From contig NZ_FQLF01000002.1 of NCBI RefSeq assembly GCF_900120175.1, forward strand, positions 1,736,001 through 1,800,000: a stretch of DNA of 64,000 nt. Reading direction: 5' to 3'. This DNA comes from Oceanicoccus sp. KOV_DT_Chl (GTDB taxonomy: Bacteria > Pseudomonadota > Gammaproteobacteria > Pseudomonadales > Dasaniaceae). The position numbers were made by a program, and so were the translations under genes. Positions 9,901-19,941 of this stretch are shown in pieces. The stretch's first letter is position 1; each line of letters starts with the position of its first letter. The notes beneath the pieces were generated by a model. The model was not told where the DNA came from, did no database searches, and worked only from the letters and a program-made list of their open reading frames with translations.

Positions 9901-10176
9901 TTACTGATTAACAGCTTCTTTCAATGCTTTGCCAGCTTTAAAACCTACAGTATTTGAAGCGGCTATTTGCAAAGCCTCTCCTGTACGTGGGTTTTTACCT
10001 ACTCTGGCATTGCGATGACGGTTTTCAAAAGTACCAAAACCTATCAAGCTAACCGATTCTTTGCGGCTTAACGCATTAGTGATCTGATCCAAAATAGCAG
10101 ATAACACATCATTGGCTTTGTTTAATGGAATGTCGGCTTTGTCGGCAATTTCTGCTGCGAGCTCGGGCTTACGCAT
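9901..10176 (-). CDS. HU-family nucleoid DNA-binding protein
   Basis: 91-residue histone-like protein that bends and compacts DNA as a dimer. It shows the whole family pattern: an N-terminal helical dimerisation region, then SLIGFGTFENRHRNARVGKNPRTGEALQI, which contains the beta-arm with the intercalating-proline motif NPRTG. Length equals standard HU. A GAGGGAAA ribosome site precedes the ATG at 10176. It lies next to the rubredoxin reductase gene, as in Pseudomonas. Confidence 0.95.
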   Translation of the reverse strand: MRKPELAAEIADKADIPLNKANDVLSAILDQITNALSRKESVSLIGFGTFENRHRNARVGKNPRTGEALQIAASNTVGFKAGKALKEAVNQ

Positions 10177-10234
10177 AATGTTTCCCTCTTAGAATTGTAA
10201 TAGTTTTTTTAGACGTCATTGCCTAAGAAAATTT

Positions 10235-10267
10235 TTATAAAAAGCCCGAAGAAAAAACGTCGAGCTT
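10235..10267 (-). terminator. Probable terminator of the rubredoxin reductase gene
   Basis: As minus-strand RNA, AAGCUCGA can pair with UCGGGCUU (plus 10260-10267 with 10242-10249, one U-G pair), followed by UUUAUAAA. It lies about 50 bases past the reductase stop. Confidence 0.5.
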
Positions 10268-10314
10268 ATTTGATCAACCCACCCAGCCTAACATAATAGG
10301 TAAGTGGTTATTGC

Positions 10315-11693
10315 TTACGCCATTACTGGCGGTAGTTCTTTCTGTAAACGCATTTTTTCTTTGGTGCCTTCGCCAGTTAAGGCAAAACCAATCAAATTAC
10401 CTTGCGCACTACGGAATTCAGCGACGACATTATTGCCGTCTTGTTGAATTGTCCATTCACCCTCTGCGTCCCTGGGTACCGGATTTACTACCACCGGACA
10501 CGCTGGAGTTTTAATGGTAACAGGCATAGCTGCATAGCTTACTTCAGTGGGCTCACCCGCTAAGGTTTTACCTAAAGCACGAGCGCCAGCCATTAATGGA
10601 GCAACATACACCAGTACATGGCCAGCCACTTCAGCACAATCACCCAAGGTGTAAACATTTTTGGCCGATGTTTCCAATAAACGATTAGCCACTATGCCCG
10701 GTTGACTTTGATACCCGCCTTCGCTGCAAGTTCCGTTCGCGGTCTTACACCGACTGCACACACAACTAAATCTGCGTCAATCGTATCACCGGTATTCAAC
10801 GTGACCTGCACAGCACTATCAGTACCTTTATTCACTTCAGTGACCAACGGACCAAAATGAAATGTAGCCCCTTTTTCTTCCAGCGCACGCTGTACTGCTT
10901 TGCCAGCAACTTCTGGCAATAAAGTCGGTAAGCAATACGCTAAGGGATCAACTGTTTCAACCTCAAAGCCGCCATTCAATAAATCATTGGTATATTCACA
11001 ACCAATTAAACCACCACCAATAACACACACTTTCTTGGCACCGGTTTTTTTCATCGCTTTGCGGAAGTCATCAAAATCGAGCAGGTCATTGACGGAATAC
11101 ACATGATCCAGTGCATCGCCAGCAATGGGTGGCCTGATGGGTTCGGCACCCAGAGTCAGCACTAATTTGCTGTAGTGAATGCTGGTCGCAGCATCACCAA
11201 CTTTAATAATTTGATTATCCGTATCGATTGCTGCCACTTCAGTCATTGTCCACACACTGGCTTTCAACGTGCGGGCCATAGTGCCAGCGTCAGCCTGCGC
11301 TAAATCTTTGGCTTCAGTATTTTTGGTATAGCCTGTCGATAACATCGGCTTGGAATAAGAGCGTCCATCATCCGATGTGATTAAAATCAATGGGGTTTCA
11401 GCGTCATGCTTGCGAAACTCTTTCGCCAAACCATAACCGGCTAATCCTGTACCCAGGATTATCACTGGCGCCACGACATGATCAGTGGTGTCTTCTTCCT
11501 CGTGGTGCGGCACTTCTGTCGGCTGCTCCACCATTTCGATCATTTCAAAATCTTCTTTACCTACACCACAATCAGGGCACAACCAATCTGCTGGAATATC
11601 GTCCCATTTAGTACCTGCTGCAATGCCTGAATCAGGGTCGCCTTTGGCTTCGTCATAAACCCAGCCACAAACAATACATTCCCATTTACTCAT
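10315..11693 (-). pseudogene. Rubredoxin-rubredoxin reductase fusion, split by a -1 frameshift
   Basis: The N-terminus is a complete rubredoxin with the two iron-binding pairs Cys6-X2-Cys9 and Cys39-X2-Cys42. A linker leads to an FAD/NAD(P)-dependent reductase with [15 protein letters not shown] for FAD and [15 protein letters not shown] for NAD. The frame stops at 10692, but the next frame continues with [23 protein letters not shown], the C-terminal FAD-contacting part, to 10315. One extra G in the run complementary to 10697-10699 restores the frame and gives 459 residues. The product would pass electrons from NAD(P)H to the attached rubredoxin, for example for alkane hydroxylases or oxygen detoxification. 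It may be a sequencing error rather than a dead gene. Confidence 0.88.
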
Positions 11694-11853
11694 TAAAATC
11701 CTACCTCATTAATATCTTTTTTTGCTGCGCATGTATTCGGTAAAGCGCAGGGCTTGCAAGTCACAGATATATCGCGCATTCTGCCGTCCTGCGCATCAGT
11801 CATCAGAGCTCAATAAACGCCACTAAAAATCTCAAGCCACCGGAAGCCCGCTA

Positions 11854-12411
11854 TTGTACGCTGTTCAACCTCTCAGATACCACCCCGGTGAAGCCCACTG
11901 GCGGAGTTCTCAACACTGTATTATTGAGCCATTACCCAGCGCCGCAAAGAACTGGCTGCTGGATTCGGGGTCGCTCACCAAACGCCTGATTACTGCCAGT
12001 CACGGCAACTTCAAAGTACAAGTGCTCAACCAGCGATGGCAGCAACCACGGCTGTCAGAGGCCATTTTATTGGATATGCGGCCCCGTGAGCGCGCCATTA
12101 TCAGGGAAGTAGCCTTACTCTGCCACGGTCAAGCCTGGGTATTTGCCCGCAGCGTTATTCCCGCCACATCACTCACGGGACGGTTACGGCGATTACGTAA
12201 ATTTAATGACAGCTCACTGGGTGCCATGCTGTTTAGCGATCCAAGCATGCGCCGCCGCCCCTTTCAAATTGCCAGTATCGACGGCAATAGCCAGCAATTG
12301 CCCGCTCAATTTCGACAAGCTCAATCCTTGTGGGGCCGTCGCTGCCGGTTTGAACTGGCTGACAAGCCGATTATGGTAAGCGAAATCTTTTTACCGACCT
12401 GCGCTTTGTAA
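11854..12411 (+). CDS. ubiC: Chorismate lyase UbiC
   Basis: Converts chorismate to 4-hydroxybenzoate plus pyruvate, the first step of ubiquinone synthesis. 185 residues with the family core: LDMRPRERAIIREVALLCHGQAWVFARSVIP, LGAMLFSDPSMRR, and a near-terminal glutamate in MVSEIFLP that corresponds to the active-site Glu. The only in-frame start with a ribosome site is the TTG at 11854 (GGAAG 7 bases upstream). It lies upstream of ubiA, the next enzyme, with one small ORF between. Divergent from the rubredoxin reductase gene. Confidence 0.9.
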   Translation: MYAVQPLRYHPGEAHWRSSQHCIIEPLPSAAKNWLLDSGSLTKRLITASHGNFKVQVLNQRWQQPRLSEAILLDMRPRERAIIREVALLCHGQAWVFARSVIPATSLTGRLRRLRKFNDSSLGAMLFSDPSMRRRPFQIASIDGNSQQLPAQFRQAQSLWGRRCRFELADKPIMVSEIFLPTCAL

Positions 12412-12496
12412 CAACCGACTTGGCAAACGGTCTACCGATCTTCTAAACTCTTTACGTTAGTATATGAGGAAAACCAACAACAAATAAGGCACGGAG

Positions 12497-12709
12497 ATGG
12501 CCACACTACTTTTCTGGAATAGACGCTCAGGATCTGATCGTCGCCAGCATCAACTTCAATCAAACGATAATCGGCAACGTCTGGATCGTCGCCAACTGGC
12601 CGATAATCACTATCAACTTTTTATAGCTCACCATGGTTTCGACCGTTTTGAATTGTTCTCACTGTCCGCCATTACCTTGTTGTTAACAGCTATGTTATTG
12701 GGCCTCTGA
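12497..12709 (+). CDS. Small arginine-rich protein with one C-terminal membrane segment
   Basis: A 70-residue hypothetical protein between ubiC and ubiA. The N-terminal half is hydrophilic, with repeated DRRQ motifs (GSDRRQ at 13-18, DRRQ near 30); the last 20 residues are hydrophobic (LSAITLLLTAMLLGL), suggesting a tail-anchored protein. AAGG and GGAG sequences lie just before the ATG. No family recognised. The position suggests cotranscription with the ubiquinone genes, but no role can be assigned. Confidence 0.55.
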   Translation: MATLLFWNRRSGSDRRQHQLQSNDNRQRLDRRQLADNHYQLFIAHHGFDRFELFSLSAITLLLTAMLLGL

Positions 12710-12745
12710 TATACTCTTTTTTTAAAACCAACACCACGTCAAGCA

Positions 12746-13627
12746 ATGAATACCCTTATATCAACGCTGCGCAATAAAGCACCTGATTACTTAGCCCTCA
12801 TTCGCTTCGACCGCCCCATTGGCGTCTATCTTTTACTGTGGCCAGCCTTATGGGCTCTTTGGATTGCCGCTGAAGGCGTGCCCGATTTAAAACTGCTATT
12901 TATTTTTATTGCCGGTACTTTTTTGATGCGTTCAGCCGGCTGTGCGATTAATGATTACGCCGACCGCAACATCGATGGCGATGTCAAACGCACTCGCGAT
13001 CGCCCTATCCCCAACGGCCGTATCAGCCCCAAACAGGCACTTCTATTTGCTGCCGTTCTGGCCATACTCGCTTTTATTCTGGTGTTATTTACCAATACCA
13101 AAACCATCTTGCTGTCCTTCATTGCGGTGATACTGGCGGCCTGCTACCCCTTTATGAAGCGTTATACGCATTTTCCCCAAATCGTATTAGGCGCCGCTTT
13201 TTCCTGGAGTATTCCAATGGCATTTGCCGCTCAACAAAATGCGCTCCCTAATGCCATGTGGCTACTCTATATTGCCGTTGTGCTATGGACGGTCGCCTAT
13301 GATACCTTTTATGCCATGGTTGATAGAGATGATGATATTAAAATCGGCGTCAAATCAACGGCTATTTTATTTGGTGACGATGATCGTGCCATTACTGGCA
13401 TGCTACAAATCTCAGTGATTTTTATTTTAGCGCTGGCCGGTCCTCAGTTTAATTTGGGCCTTGCCTATTATGGTGGTTTAATTGGCGCTAGTGGATTATT
13501 TATTTACCAGCAACAACTTATTCGCCGCCGTGAGCGTGACCAATGCTTTAAAGCTTTTTTAAATAATCATTGGGCAGGATTAATTATTTTTATTGGCATT
13601 GTATTGCATTATTTTCTACCCAGCTGA
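12746..13627 (+). CDS. ubiA: 4-hydroxybenzoate polyprenyltransferase UbiA
   Basis: Membrane prenyltransferase that attaches the polyprenyl tail to 4-hydroxybenzoate. 293 residues with about nine membrane helices. Both Asp-rich diphosphate/Mg-binding motifs are intact: NDYADRNID with D70, D73 and D77, and [13 protein letters not shown] around residues 192-204. Follows ubiC in the same direction, so the product of UbiC is handed to it. Confidence 0.97.
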   Translation: MNTLISTLRNKAPDYLALIRFDRPIGVYLLLWPALWALWIAAEGVPDLKLLFIFIAGTFLMRSAGCAINDYADRNIDGDVKRTRDRPIPNGRISPKQALLFAAVLAILAFILVLFTNTKTILLSFIAVILAACYPFMKRYTHFPQIVLGAAFSWSIPMAFAAQQNALPNAMWLLYIAVVLWTVAYDTFYAMVDRDDDIKIGVKSTAILFGDDDRAITGMLQISVIFILALAGPQFNLGLAYYGGLIGASGLFIYQQQLIRRRERDQCFKAFLNNHWAGLIIFIGIVLHYFLPS

Positions 13628-13652
13628 GCCAAGTACATCCAAAGGAAAAATA

Positions 13653-14816
13653 ATGCGCGTCAGTTTTATTGATAGTGTCAGCCTCATCGACAGCGAGCAA
13701 TGGAATGCTATCACCGGTATCGACTATCCCTTTACCCGCCATGAGTTTCTGCTGGCGCTGGAAACCAGCGGCGCGACCAATCGAGAAACTGGCTGGCAGC
13801 CGCAACATGTAACGGTCTACCAAAGCAATGCTGGCAAAGAAAAATTGATCGCAGTGATGCCGCTGTATTTAAAATATCACTCCTACGGCGAATTTGTTTT
13901 TGACTGGTCCTGGGCGGATGCTTATCGCCGCCACGGCCTGGACTATTACCCAAAACTTCTCAGTGCAATTCCTTTTACTCCGGCTACCGGCCCCAGATTA
14001 TGTGTCGCTGCAGACTGTGATGCGACTATTGTCAATGAAGCCGTTATCAGCGCTATTTATCAACACGCCGAGTCCCTCGGGGTCTCATCTATTCATATAT
14101 TATTCCCTGATCAAACAGCTTGTGAAGCATTTCAGCTGGAGGGCCTCGCCGCCCGTCACGGCGCTCAGTTTCACTGGTTCAATCAAGGCTTTACTGACTT
14201 TGATGATTTTTTAGCTACCTTTAGTTCGCGCAAACGAAAAAACCTAAGAAAAGAGCGCATGGCGGTAGCAGATCAAAATCTCACGCTGGAAGTGTTTGAA
14301 GGCCATGAAATATCCAGCGATATCTGGCAGCGATTTTATTATTTTTATCAAATGACTTACGCCAAGCGCAGCGGTCATGGCGGCTATTTGGATCAGGAAT
14401 TTTTTGAGCTAATCGGAAAAACTATTCCGGAAAACCTGGTGCTGGTGTTGGCCTACGATAACAACAAAGGCGGCCAGGCCATTGCCGGCGCACTTAATTT
14501 TCGCGACAGTAAAACACTCTATGGACGTTACTGGGGCTGTATCCGTGAATTTGAATTTTTGCACTTTGAAGCTTGCTACTATCAGGGGATCGAGTACTGC
14601 ATTGCCAACCACTTACAGCGCTTCGACCCTGGTGCACAGGGCGAGCATAAAATACAACGCGGCTTTACTCCTGTTCGCACCTATTCCAACCACTGGATTG
14701 CCCATCCGGATTTTCGACTTGCAGTGGATGATTTTTTACTCAGGGACAATGCCGCGACTGCCGATTATATTGAGCAAGCCACAACATTACTACCGTTCAA
14801 AAAAGCAGACCAATAA
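13653..14816 (+). CDS. FemAB-like GNAT acyltransferase (peptidogalycan biosynthesis/recognition family)
   Basis: 387 residues resembling the DUF482/PF04339 group of GNAT-fold proteins. Family hallmarks are FTRHEFLLALETSGA near the N-terminus, FDWSWADAYRRHGLDYYPKLLSAIPFTPATGPR, and the C-terminal SKTLYGRYWGC followed by LHFEACYYQGIEYCI and FDPGAQGEHKIQRGF. The actual substrate is unproven. ATG 13653 is preferred (AAGGAAA upstream); an in-frame ATG at 13593 overlaps the end of ubiA. The stop lies 6 bases from the stop of the convergent REC-TPR gene. Confidence 0.85.
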   Translation: MRVSFIDSVSLIDSEQWNAITGIDYPFTRHEFLLALETSGATNRETGWQPQHVTVYQSNAGKEKLIAVMPLYLKYHSYGEFVFDWSWADAYRRHGLDYYPKLLSAIPFTPATGPRLCVAADCDATIVNEAVISAIYQHAESLGVSSIHILFPDQTACEAFQLEGLAARHGAQFHWFNQGFTDFDDFLATFSSRKRKNLRKERMAVADQNLTLEVFEGHEISSDIWQRFYYFYQMTYAKRSGHGGYLDQEFFELIGKTIPENLVLVLAYDNNKGGQAIAGALNFRDSKTLYGRYWGCIREFEFLHFEACYYQGIEYCIANHLQRFDPGAQGEHKIQRGFTPVRTYSNHWIAHPDFRLAVDDFLLRDNAATADYIEQATTLLPFKKADQ

Positions 14817-14822
14817 GCACTA

Positions 14823-16466
14823 TCAAGCCGCCTGCTCAGACTCCAATCCTTCAAGCTCTTTACTTAACCGCTGATAATTACTGTATTTTTTATGGCTGGC
14901 CGGAATGTTACGGATATTGATCAAACACTGCTCGGCTTCAGTCAACCAAAGCTCACGGTCACTGCCATTTTTATTTGTTTTAATTAATTTAACCAGAGCT
15001 TGTACCAGGTTCAGGTTTAACTCAATATTCTTGGTAAAAAACGTCTGCGCTTCACGAAATGCTACCACTGCCTGTTGATATTCTCCCGCTTTAAAATATT
15101 TGATTCCTTGGCGGTTAAGCTTAATTATCTTATCTTTTCCATCTTTACTGACAGGCTCATCCAGTACTTTATCGGCCTTGGATAATATTTGTGGGTCAAC
15201 GCTGCTGGATGCTAACTTACGAAGTAGTATGCCAGCCTGTTCATCATTACCGGTTTGGCTTAAAGATTTAGCGAATTCCAATTGGCTACTTTCAGAGAAT
15301 GCTGACGGATTTTTATTAAATATTTTCTCCGCCTCATCCATTCGTTGTTTACTATTTAACTTATCACCCTGTAAATAATAGGTGCGGCCTTCAATAAACA
15401 AAGCTTGCAATTCCGCATCGCCAAAGACATGGAATTTAGCACGCATTTTAGTAAAATTATCAAATAACTCCTTGGTGATTACCGGATCATTGTAACTATT
15501 GTGGTGATCACAAAAATCGCTCAAGCAACGGGCTAAATTCAAATGATTGTCCGCAGCTTCATATTTGCTATTACGCGCAATTTTTATAATATTCCGCCAA
15601 CCGTTGATCGCATTATCAAAATGATTGTTCTTCTCACAGATACCCGCATACAATTGCTGGCGGCGCAGCGATAACGGTGACACCATTATCGCCTTGGCCA
15701 TAATATCTTCGGCCTTTTGTATTTGTTCCTGTTGCAAATAAATACTGGATAAATTTTCATACGCTTCAATATACATATAGTTGATATTAATCAACTCTAA
15801 AAACAACGCCTCAGCCTCCTGCATTTTCCCTTGCTGCATATATACATTGGCCAGTCCTAGACGTGCCCAGTCGCTATCGCGAGCAACTAATTCCGTATCG
15901 TATATGTTTAAGGCACTTTCCAGCTCACCAACACTCTGATAAAGATCTGCCAGAATGCGTAAGCCGTTGCTACGAAACTCATCATTATCCTCAAGATAGT
16001 TTTCACAATCCTGAATTGCCAGCGGATAATTGCCCCCATCCACTGACTGAAAAACCTCATGCAAACTGGATTTGAATCGCAGCAAGCGTTTCACTCTGCG
16101 GATCAATAAGTTTTGGTTATAGGGTTTGGCCAGATAATCATCTGGTTGGAACTCAAGCGTATTTAAAACAATATCGCGGGTAGTTTCGGCAGTTAAAATG
16201 ACAAAGGCACTAACGTTATTAAACAGCTTTTGCCCGCGTAACTCTTCCAGTAATTGCTGGCCATTTTTACCCTCCCCCAAATCGTAATCGGATAACACAA
16301 AATCGTAATCCATTTTTCTGCACATCGAAATAGCAGCACTGGCGCTAACCGCAATATCGACCTGCTGCACACCCATTGTCAACAAAGTACGGCGTAAGGC
16401 ATCACGGCCAAACGGATAGTTATCAACAATAAGAAAACGATTTTCACTGGGGCGATTGGAGAGCAT
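14823..16466 (-). CDS. Response regulator with TPR-repeat output region
   Basis: 547 residues. A CheY-like receiver domain (about 8-125) has phosphoacceptor Asp60 in SDYDLGEG, Thr92 and Lys114 in LAKPYN. The rest is a chain of tetratricopeptide repeats (for example YQSVGELESALNIYDTELVA, NVYMQQGKMQEAEALFLEL, SSIYLQQEQIQKAEDIM, GIKYFKAGEYQQAVVAF). There is no DNA-binding domain, so output is presumably through protein contacts. No cognate kinase is adjacent. It ends head-to-head with the FemAB-like gene and is followed upstream by a methyltransferase gene in the same direction, 10 bases away. Confidence 0.9.
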   Translation of the reverse strand: MLSNRPSENRFLIVDNYPFGRDALRRTLLTMGVQQVDIAVSASAAISMCRKMDYDFVLSDYDLGEGKNGQQLLEELRGQKLFNNVSAFVILTAETTRDIVLNTLEFQPDDYLAKPYNQNLLIRRVKRLLRFKSSLHEVFQSVDGGNYPLAIQDCENYLEDNDEFRSNGLRILADLYQSVGELESALNIYDTELVARDSDWARLGLANVYMQQGKMQEAEALFLELININYMYIEAYENLSSIYLQQEQIQKAEDIMAKAIMVSPLSLRRQQLYAGICEKNNHFDNAINGWRNIIKIARNSKYEAADNHLNLARCLSDFCDHHNSYNDPVITKELFDNFTKMRAKFHVFGDAELQALFIEGRTYYLQGDKLNSKQRMDEAEKIFNKNPSAFSESSQLEFAKSLSQTGNDEQAGILLRKLASSSVDPQILSKADKVLDEPVSKDGKDKIIKLNRQGIKYFKAGEYQQAVVAFREAQTFFTKNIELNLNLVQALVKLIKTNKNGSDRELWLTEAEQCLINIRNIPASHKKYSNYQRLSKELEGLESEQAA

Positions 16467-16476
16467 AGTAGATTCG

Positions 16477-17067
16477 TTAGTCCTTGTTCCAAATCAGGCA
16501 ACGATTATTGGCTGGCATGGCATAGTCTTCGACAAATGATAAACCGGCTTTCATAGCTAAAGTGTGAACTGCTTCAAAGTTTCGAATAGCACTGAGCGGA
16601 TGCTGTTGCTTTAACCATTGATCAAACCGCGCATTGCTCTCGCTGGTATAGTGACCGTCGTAATTAAAAGGACCGTAGATGCACAACACCCCCGGCGATG
16701 TTAATACTCGTGCCACCTGCGAAAAAAATACTTCTACTTCAGGCCAGCTCATTATATGGAGAGTATTGGCTGAAAAAATTGCAGGCGTAGCCGCAATTGG
16801 CCATGGCTTTTCGATATCAATAGTCAGTGGCGTTAATATATTTTCGACAGCTGCCCATTCCAACCAGGCATTTATACCTTCTATATACTCTTGCTGATCA
16901 GCAGGCTGCCACTGCAAATGCGGCAGCGCCTGGGAGAAATGCACCGCGTGCTGACCGGTGCCGCTACCGACTTCAAAAACAAAATCCACCGCCGCCAAAT
17001 GCTGCTGCAAAACAGCCAGAATTGCGGCTTTATTGTTTTCACAAGCTTGGGAAAAAGGTCTATCCAT
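16477..17067 (-). CDS. DUF938 family SAM-dependent methyltransferase
   Basis: 196 residues. The SAM-binding glycine motif is VFEVGSGTGQHAVHF, followed by WQPADQQEYIEGI, SANTLHIMSWPEVEVFF and IYGPFNYDGHYTSESNARFD, all typical of DUF938. The acceptor is unknown. Starts at the ATG at 17067 and lies in tandem between the REC-PilZ gene (upstream) and the REC-TPR gene (10 bases downstream), so it may share their transcript. Confidence 0.85.
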   Translation of the reverse strand: MDRPFSQACENNKAAILAVLQQHLAAVDFVFEVGSGTGQHAVHFSQALPHLQWQPADQQEYIEGINAWLEWAAVENILTPLTIDIEKPWPIAATPAIFSANTLHIMSWPEVEVFFSQVARVLTSPGVLCIYGPFNYDGHYTSESNARFDQWLKQQHPLSAIRNFEAVHTLAMKAGLSFVEDYAMPANNRCLIWNKD

Positions 17068-17130
17068 AAACCGCTCCAGCGTTAGTCATGAACACACGCT
17101 AACAATTACAAGGCTATGCAGCAACAACCG

Positions 17131-18005
17131 TTATAGCTTGGCTATATAACGCGATAGATGCTCTAACTTCTTCGGGTCGTCGTCAACAAAGCGCACAGTT
17201 AATTTCAACACCCCCGCATCAATGCGGTTTTCAGCCGCCTGGATGCTGTGCACATAACCATTTAAACGCGCGACATCTTCACCGTCGTTTTGAACAATAC
17301 TAATGACCACCGTTTCCAGAATAGTCGGCAGTGTGTCCTCACGCTTAATGGCACCGCTCATCATCTGTAACGAAATATCTTTAATCACACACTGGGTATT
17401 GAATCCGGCAAACGTGAGCAACGCCTGACCTCTGGCTTGCGGCTTATTTTTGGGTTTTTTTGCTGCAGGTTTTGCCGGGCGGGGGCACTGGCTGTCAACA
17501 CACTGGCGGAATCATTCATCACCGCTGCCGCTTTGGGTTTACTCACCGCAGCACCAGCACCGCCGGTTAATACGCCCAAACTATTATCATTGGCATTGGG
17601 TACACCCGCCGGTTTAACTGTTTTCCCCACTTTTGCCAACGCCTTGGTGACTTTGCCCACCAGGCCTTCAGGGGTAAACGGTTTGCCTAAATAATCACTC
17701 ACACCAGCCTGCGCCGCCTTCACAATAAAGTCACGCTCGCCACGGCTGGTAACCATAATAAAAGGTAATTCGGCATAGGCTTCCTGAGCGCGCACCCAAC
17801 GTAAAAACTCTTCACCGGTCATATCCGGCATTTCCCAGTCACAGAGAATTAAATCCACCCGGTTCGCTTTCAGAATGGGGATAGCTTTTTTAGCACTGGC
17901 TGCATCAAGAATTTCACTGCCAGGAAAATGATCCCGGAGGTTCTTCTTTAACATTTCGCGGATAAATGTGGCGTCATCGACCACTAAAAACTTCAATGCT
18001 GCCAT
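17131..18005 (-). pseudogene. CheY receiver + PilZ-like domain protein, split by a -1 frameshift
   Basis: The first frame (from ATG 18005) encodes a receiver domain with Asp10-Asp11, phosphoacceptor Asp56 in LILCDWEMPD, Thr86 and Lys108, then an Ala/Pro/Lys-rich linker. It then drifts into an arginine-rich false tail. A second frame continues to 17131 with LTFAGFNTQCVIKDISLQMMSGAI, resembling a PilZ c-di-GMP-binding domain, though its N-terminal arginines are weak. Restoring one base between 17455 and 17480 joins them into 291 residues; candidates are the T7 run at 17455-17461 or the adjacent GC-rich stretch. The role is likely to couple phosphorelay to c-di-GMP (inference). Confidence 0.75.
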
Positions 18006-18085
18006 AGCGGCCTCTAACAGGTAGGTATGGTTTCAGCTTAGCTGAAAGCTTTTTGTACGCAACTCAATGGTTACAATACGGCGAA

Positions 18086-18862
18086 TTACGCGGGTTCATC
18101 ACGGCTAAAGACCCAATCGCTGGTAGAAGACATCGCAGCGTTATAACGATAGCCCTCAACGTCAAACTTTTTTAAGTCCTCAACATTGGTTAGCTGATGC
18201 TTTATGACATAGGCACTCATTAAGCCGCGAGCTTTTTTCGCATAGAAACTAATGATTTTATATTGCCCATTTTTTTTATCTTTAAAAACTGGCGTAACAA
18301 TATCGGCCTCAATCCCTTTGCTTTGCAACGCTTTAAAATATTCATTGGAGGCCAAGTTAACCAATACCGTACTTTTGGTTTTTTTCAGCTGGGTATTTAC
18401 TGCCTGCGTCAGCTGCTCACCCCAAAACTGATACAAATTAGCCCCACCCTGATTGGCAAACTTTGTGCCCATTTCCAAGCGATAAGGCTGAATTAAATCC
18501 AGCGGCCGCAACAGGCCATATAAGCCTGATAAAATACGTAGATGTTTTTGCGCAAACTTAAAATCGGCCGCAGTAAAACTTTCAGCATCCAAACCGGTAT
18601 AAACATCACCTTTAAAAGCTAACAGTGCCTGCTTGGCATTTTTAGTATCAAATGGGGTGTGCCAGCTATGAAACCGATCAAAATTTAACAATCCCAATTT
18701 TTCGCTGATGCTCATTAAACTTGAGATGTCTGCGGGCGCCAAGTCCTGCAGTTGTTTAATCAGCTGCTGTGACTGCTCCAAAAAATCAGGAGTGGTTGCC
18801 ACTTTAGTTTTGGCAGGCGTTTCAAAATCTAACGTTTTTGCTGGGGAAATCACCAAAAGCAT
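18086..18862 (-). CDS. yaaA: Peroxide stress protein YaaA
   Basis: 258 residues with the DUF328/YaaA signature: [16 protein letters not shown] at the N-terminus, [43 protein letters not shown], and the C-terminal [20 protein letters not shown]. In E. coli, YaaA is an OxyR-regulated DNA-binding protein that limits intracellular iron during peroxide stress. OxyR is encoded 17 kb away in this window; an OxyR site here was not demonstrated. Confidence 0.95.
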   Translation of the reverse strand: MLLVISPAKTLDFETPAKTKVATTPDFLEQSQQLIKQLQDLAPADISSLMSISEKLGLLNFDRFHSWHTPFDTKNAKQALLAFKGDVYTGLDAESFTAADFKFAQKHLRILSGLYGLLRPLDLIQPYRLEMGTKFANQGGANLYQFWGEQLTQAVNTQLKKTKSTVLVNLASNEYFKALQSKGIEADIVTPVFKDKKNGQYKIISFYAKKARGLMSAYVIKHQLTNVEDLKKFDVEGYRYNAAMSSTSDWVFSRDEPA

Positions 18863-18903
18863 GGTTAATTCTCAATATAAAAAATTCAACTCGAACTGAT
18901 TTA

Positions 18904-19431
18904 TTATTCCGGCGCTAATAACGACTGCCACCAATCAAGCGGCTCACCGGTTTCCGGATCGTAGACATTACCGTAATACCACACCACATCATCACGATCA
19001 CCTAAGGTATCTTGCAGAATTTTTTCTACAACATTAAAACCGCAGCTGACATGAATACTAAACACTAACGCTTTATCATCCCGGATATCCACATCGCCAC
19101 CCAGTTTTTCAAACTCGGAGCTTAAGCCTTGTTCAATCGCCTCCAGCGCCGGAGTGGCAAAAGAATTTTTACTGAAAACACGCACGCAGAGATTGCCGCC
19201 ATGCTGTAATACTTTGAAGGCGCCCTGAGTATTTTCTAGCGGCTGAATGACATCCCCGCGGGCAATACCGCGCACAAACATCGGCGATTTCAATAACTGG
19301 AAACTATTATTTTTTGGCTGCGGGTGCGCTAGAATTTTTTCAATAATAATTTCACCATTGGGGTGAGTGCCGGCGATAAGGCTCACCGTCGTCTCGCCAC
19401 CCAACAGTGGTTTGCTAGTTGATTCCGTCAT
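18904..19431 (-). CDS. DUF4265 family protein
   Basis: 175 residues, cytoplasmic, no signal peptide. The stretches SPMFVRGIARGDVIQPL and FKVLQHGGNLCVRVF and the ending VYDPETGEPLDWWQSLL fit the DUF4265 family. Function unknown. Its stop lies just downstream of the yaaA start region, and a small lipoprotein gene precedes it, so the three may be one transcript. Confidence 0.75.
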   Translation of the reverse strand: MTESTSKPLLGGETTVSLIAGTHPNGEIIIEKILAHPQPKNNSFQLLKSPMFVRGIARGDVIQPLENTQGAFKVLQHGGNLCVRVFSKNSFATPALEAIEQGLSSEFEKLGGDVDIRDDKALVFSIHVSCGFNVVEKILQDTLGDRDDVVWYYGNVYDPETGEPLDWWQSLLAPE

Positions 19432-19443
19432 GATTAACGCCCC

Positions 19444-19668
19444 TTAGCACACATAAACACCCTGGGCCCGGCGACGCTCACATTCACGTTTATAATTTTT
19501 ACACACTTGAATCATCGCTGGAGCAGGATCATTCATGCCATAGCAGTCAGAGTTTTTTGCCGCTAATTCATCATCAGGCATTTTTTCCCATTTGCTTTCG
19601 CAGGCTGAGAGAAAAACGAGGGAAAATAATAGCAACGATTGTAGGGTTGTTTTTGCAGTTGAGATCAT
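19444..19668 (-). CDS. Small lipoprotein
   Basis: 74 residues with a lipoprotein signal (LLLFSLVFLSAC, lipobox Cys24), then a short mature part with three more cysteines (DCYGMNDPAP, VCKNYKRECERRRAQGVYVC). Probably anchored in the outer membrane. Family not recognised. Ends 12 bases before the DUF4265 gene start, same strand. Confidence 0.65.
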   Translation of the reverse strand: MISTAKTTLQSLLLFSLVFLSACESKWEKMPDDELAAKNSDCYGMNDPAPAMIQVCKNYKRECERRRAQGVYVC

Positions 19669-19941
19669 AGTCTTTTATGTAATCAATAGTTTGTGCCATC
19701 CGGCGTTTACAGTATCTACAGCTGACATCCCTAAGCCATGTACGTCACTTTTGTTATATATTTAAGCTATCAGCCTGTACCAGACGTCCTAACTCTATAA
19801 ACAGCCGCTAACCATAGCAGATCACAGCCCAATCTGGCCAGTAACAGCCACTGACTAAGGCCTGATTCGACTAATGCGCCGACCGCTTCGCTCAGCTATA
19901 ATGCCCGGCAATAATTAGATGACACTACTGCTGCATATTTC
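19669..19941. other. Divergent intergenic region, no gene seen
   Basis: About 270 bases between the lipoprotein start and the TRAP permease start. It must hold the promoters for both directions. No clear operator or structured RNA was noticed. Confidence 0.4.
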
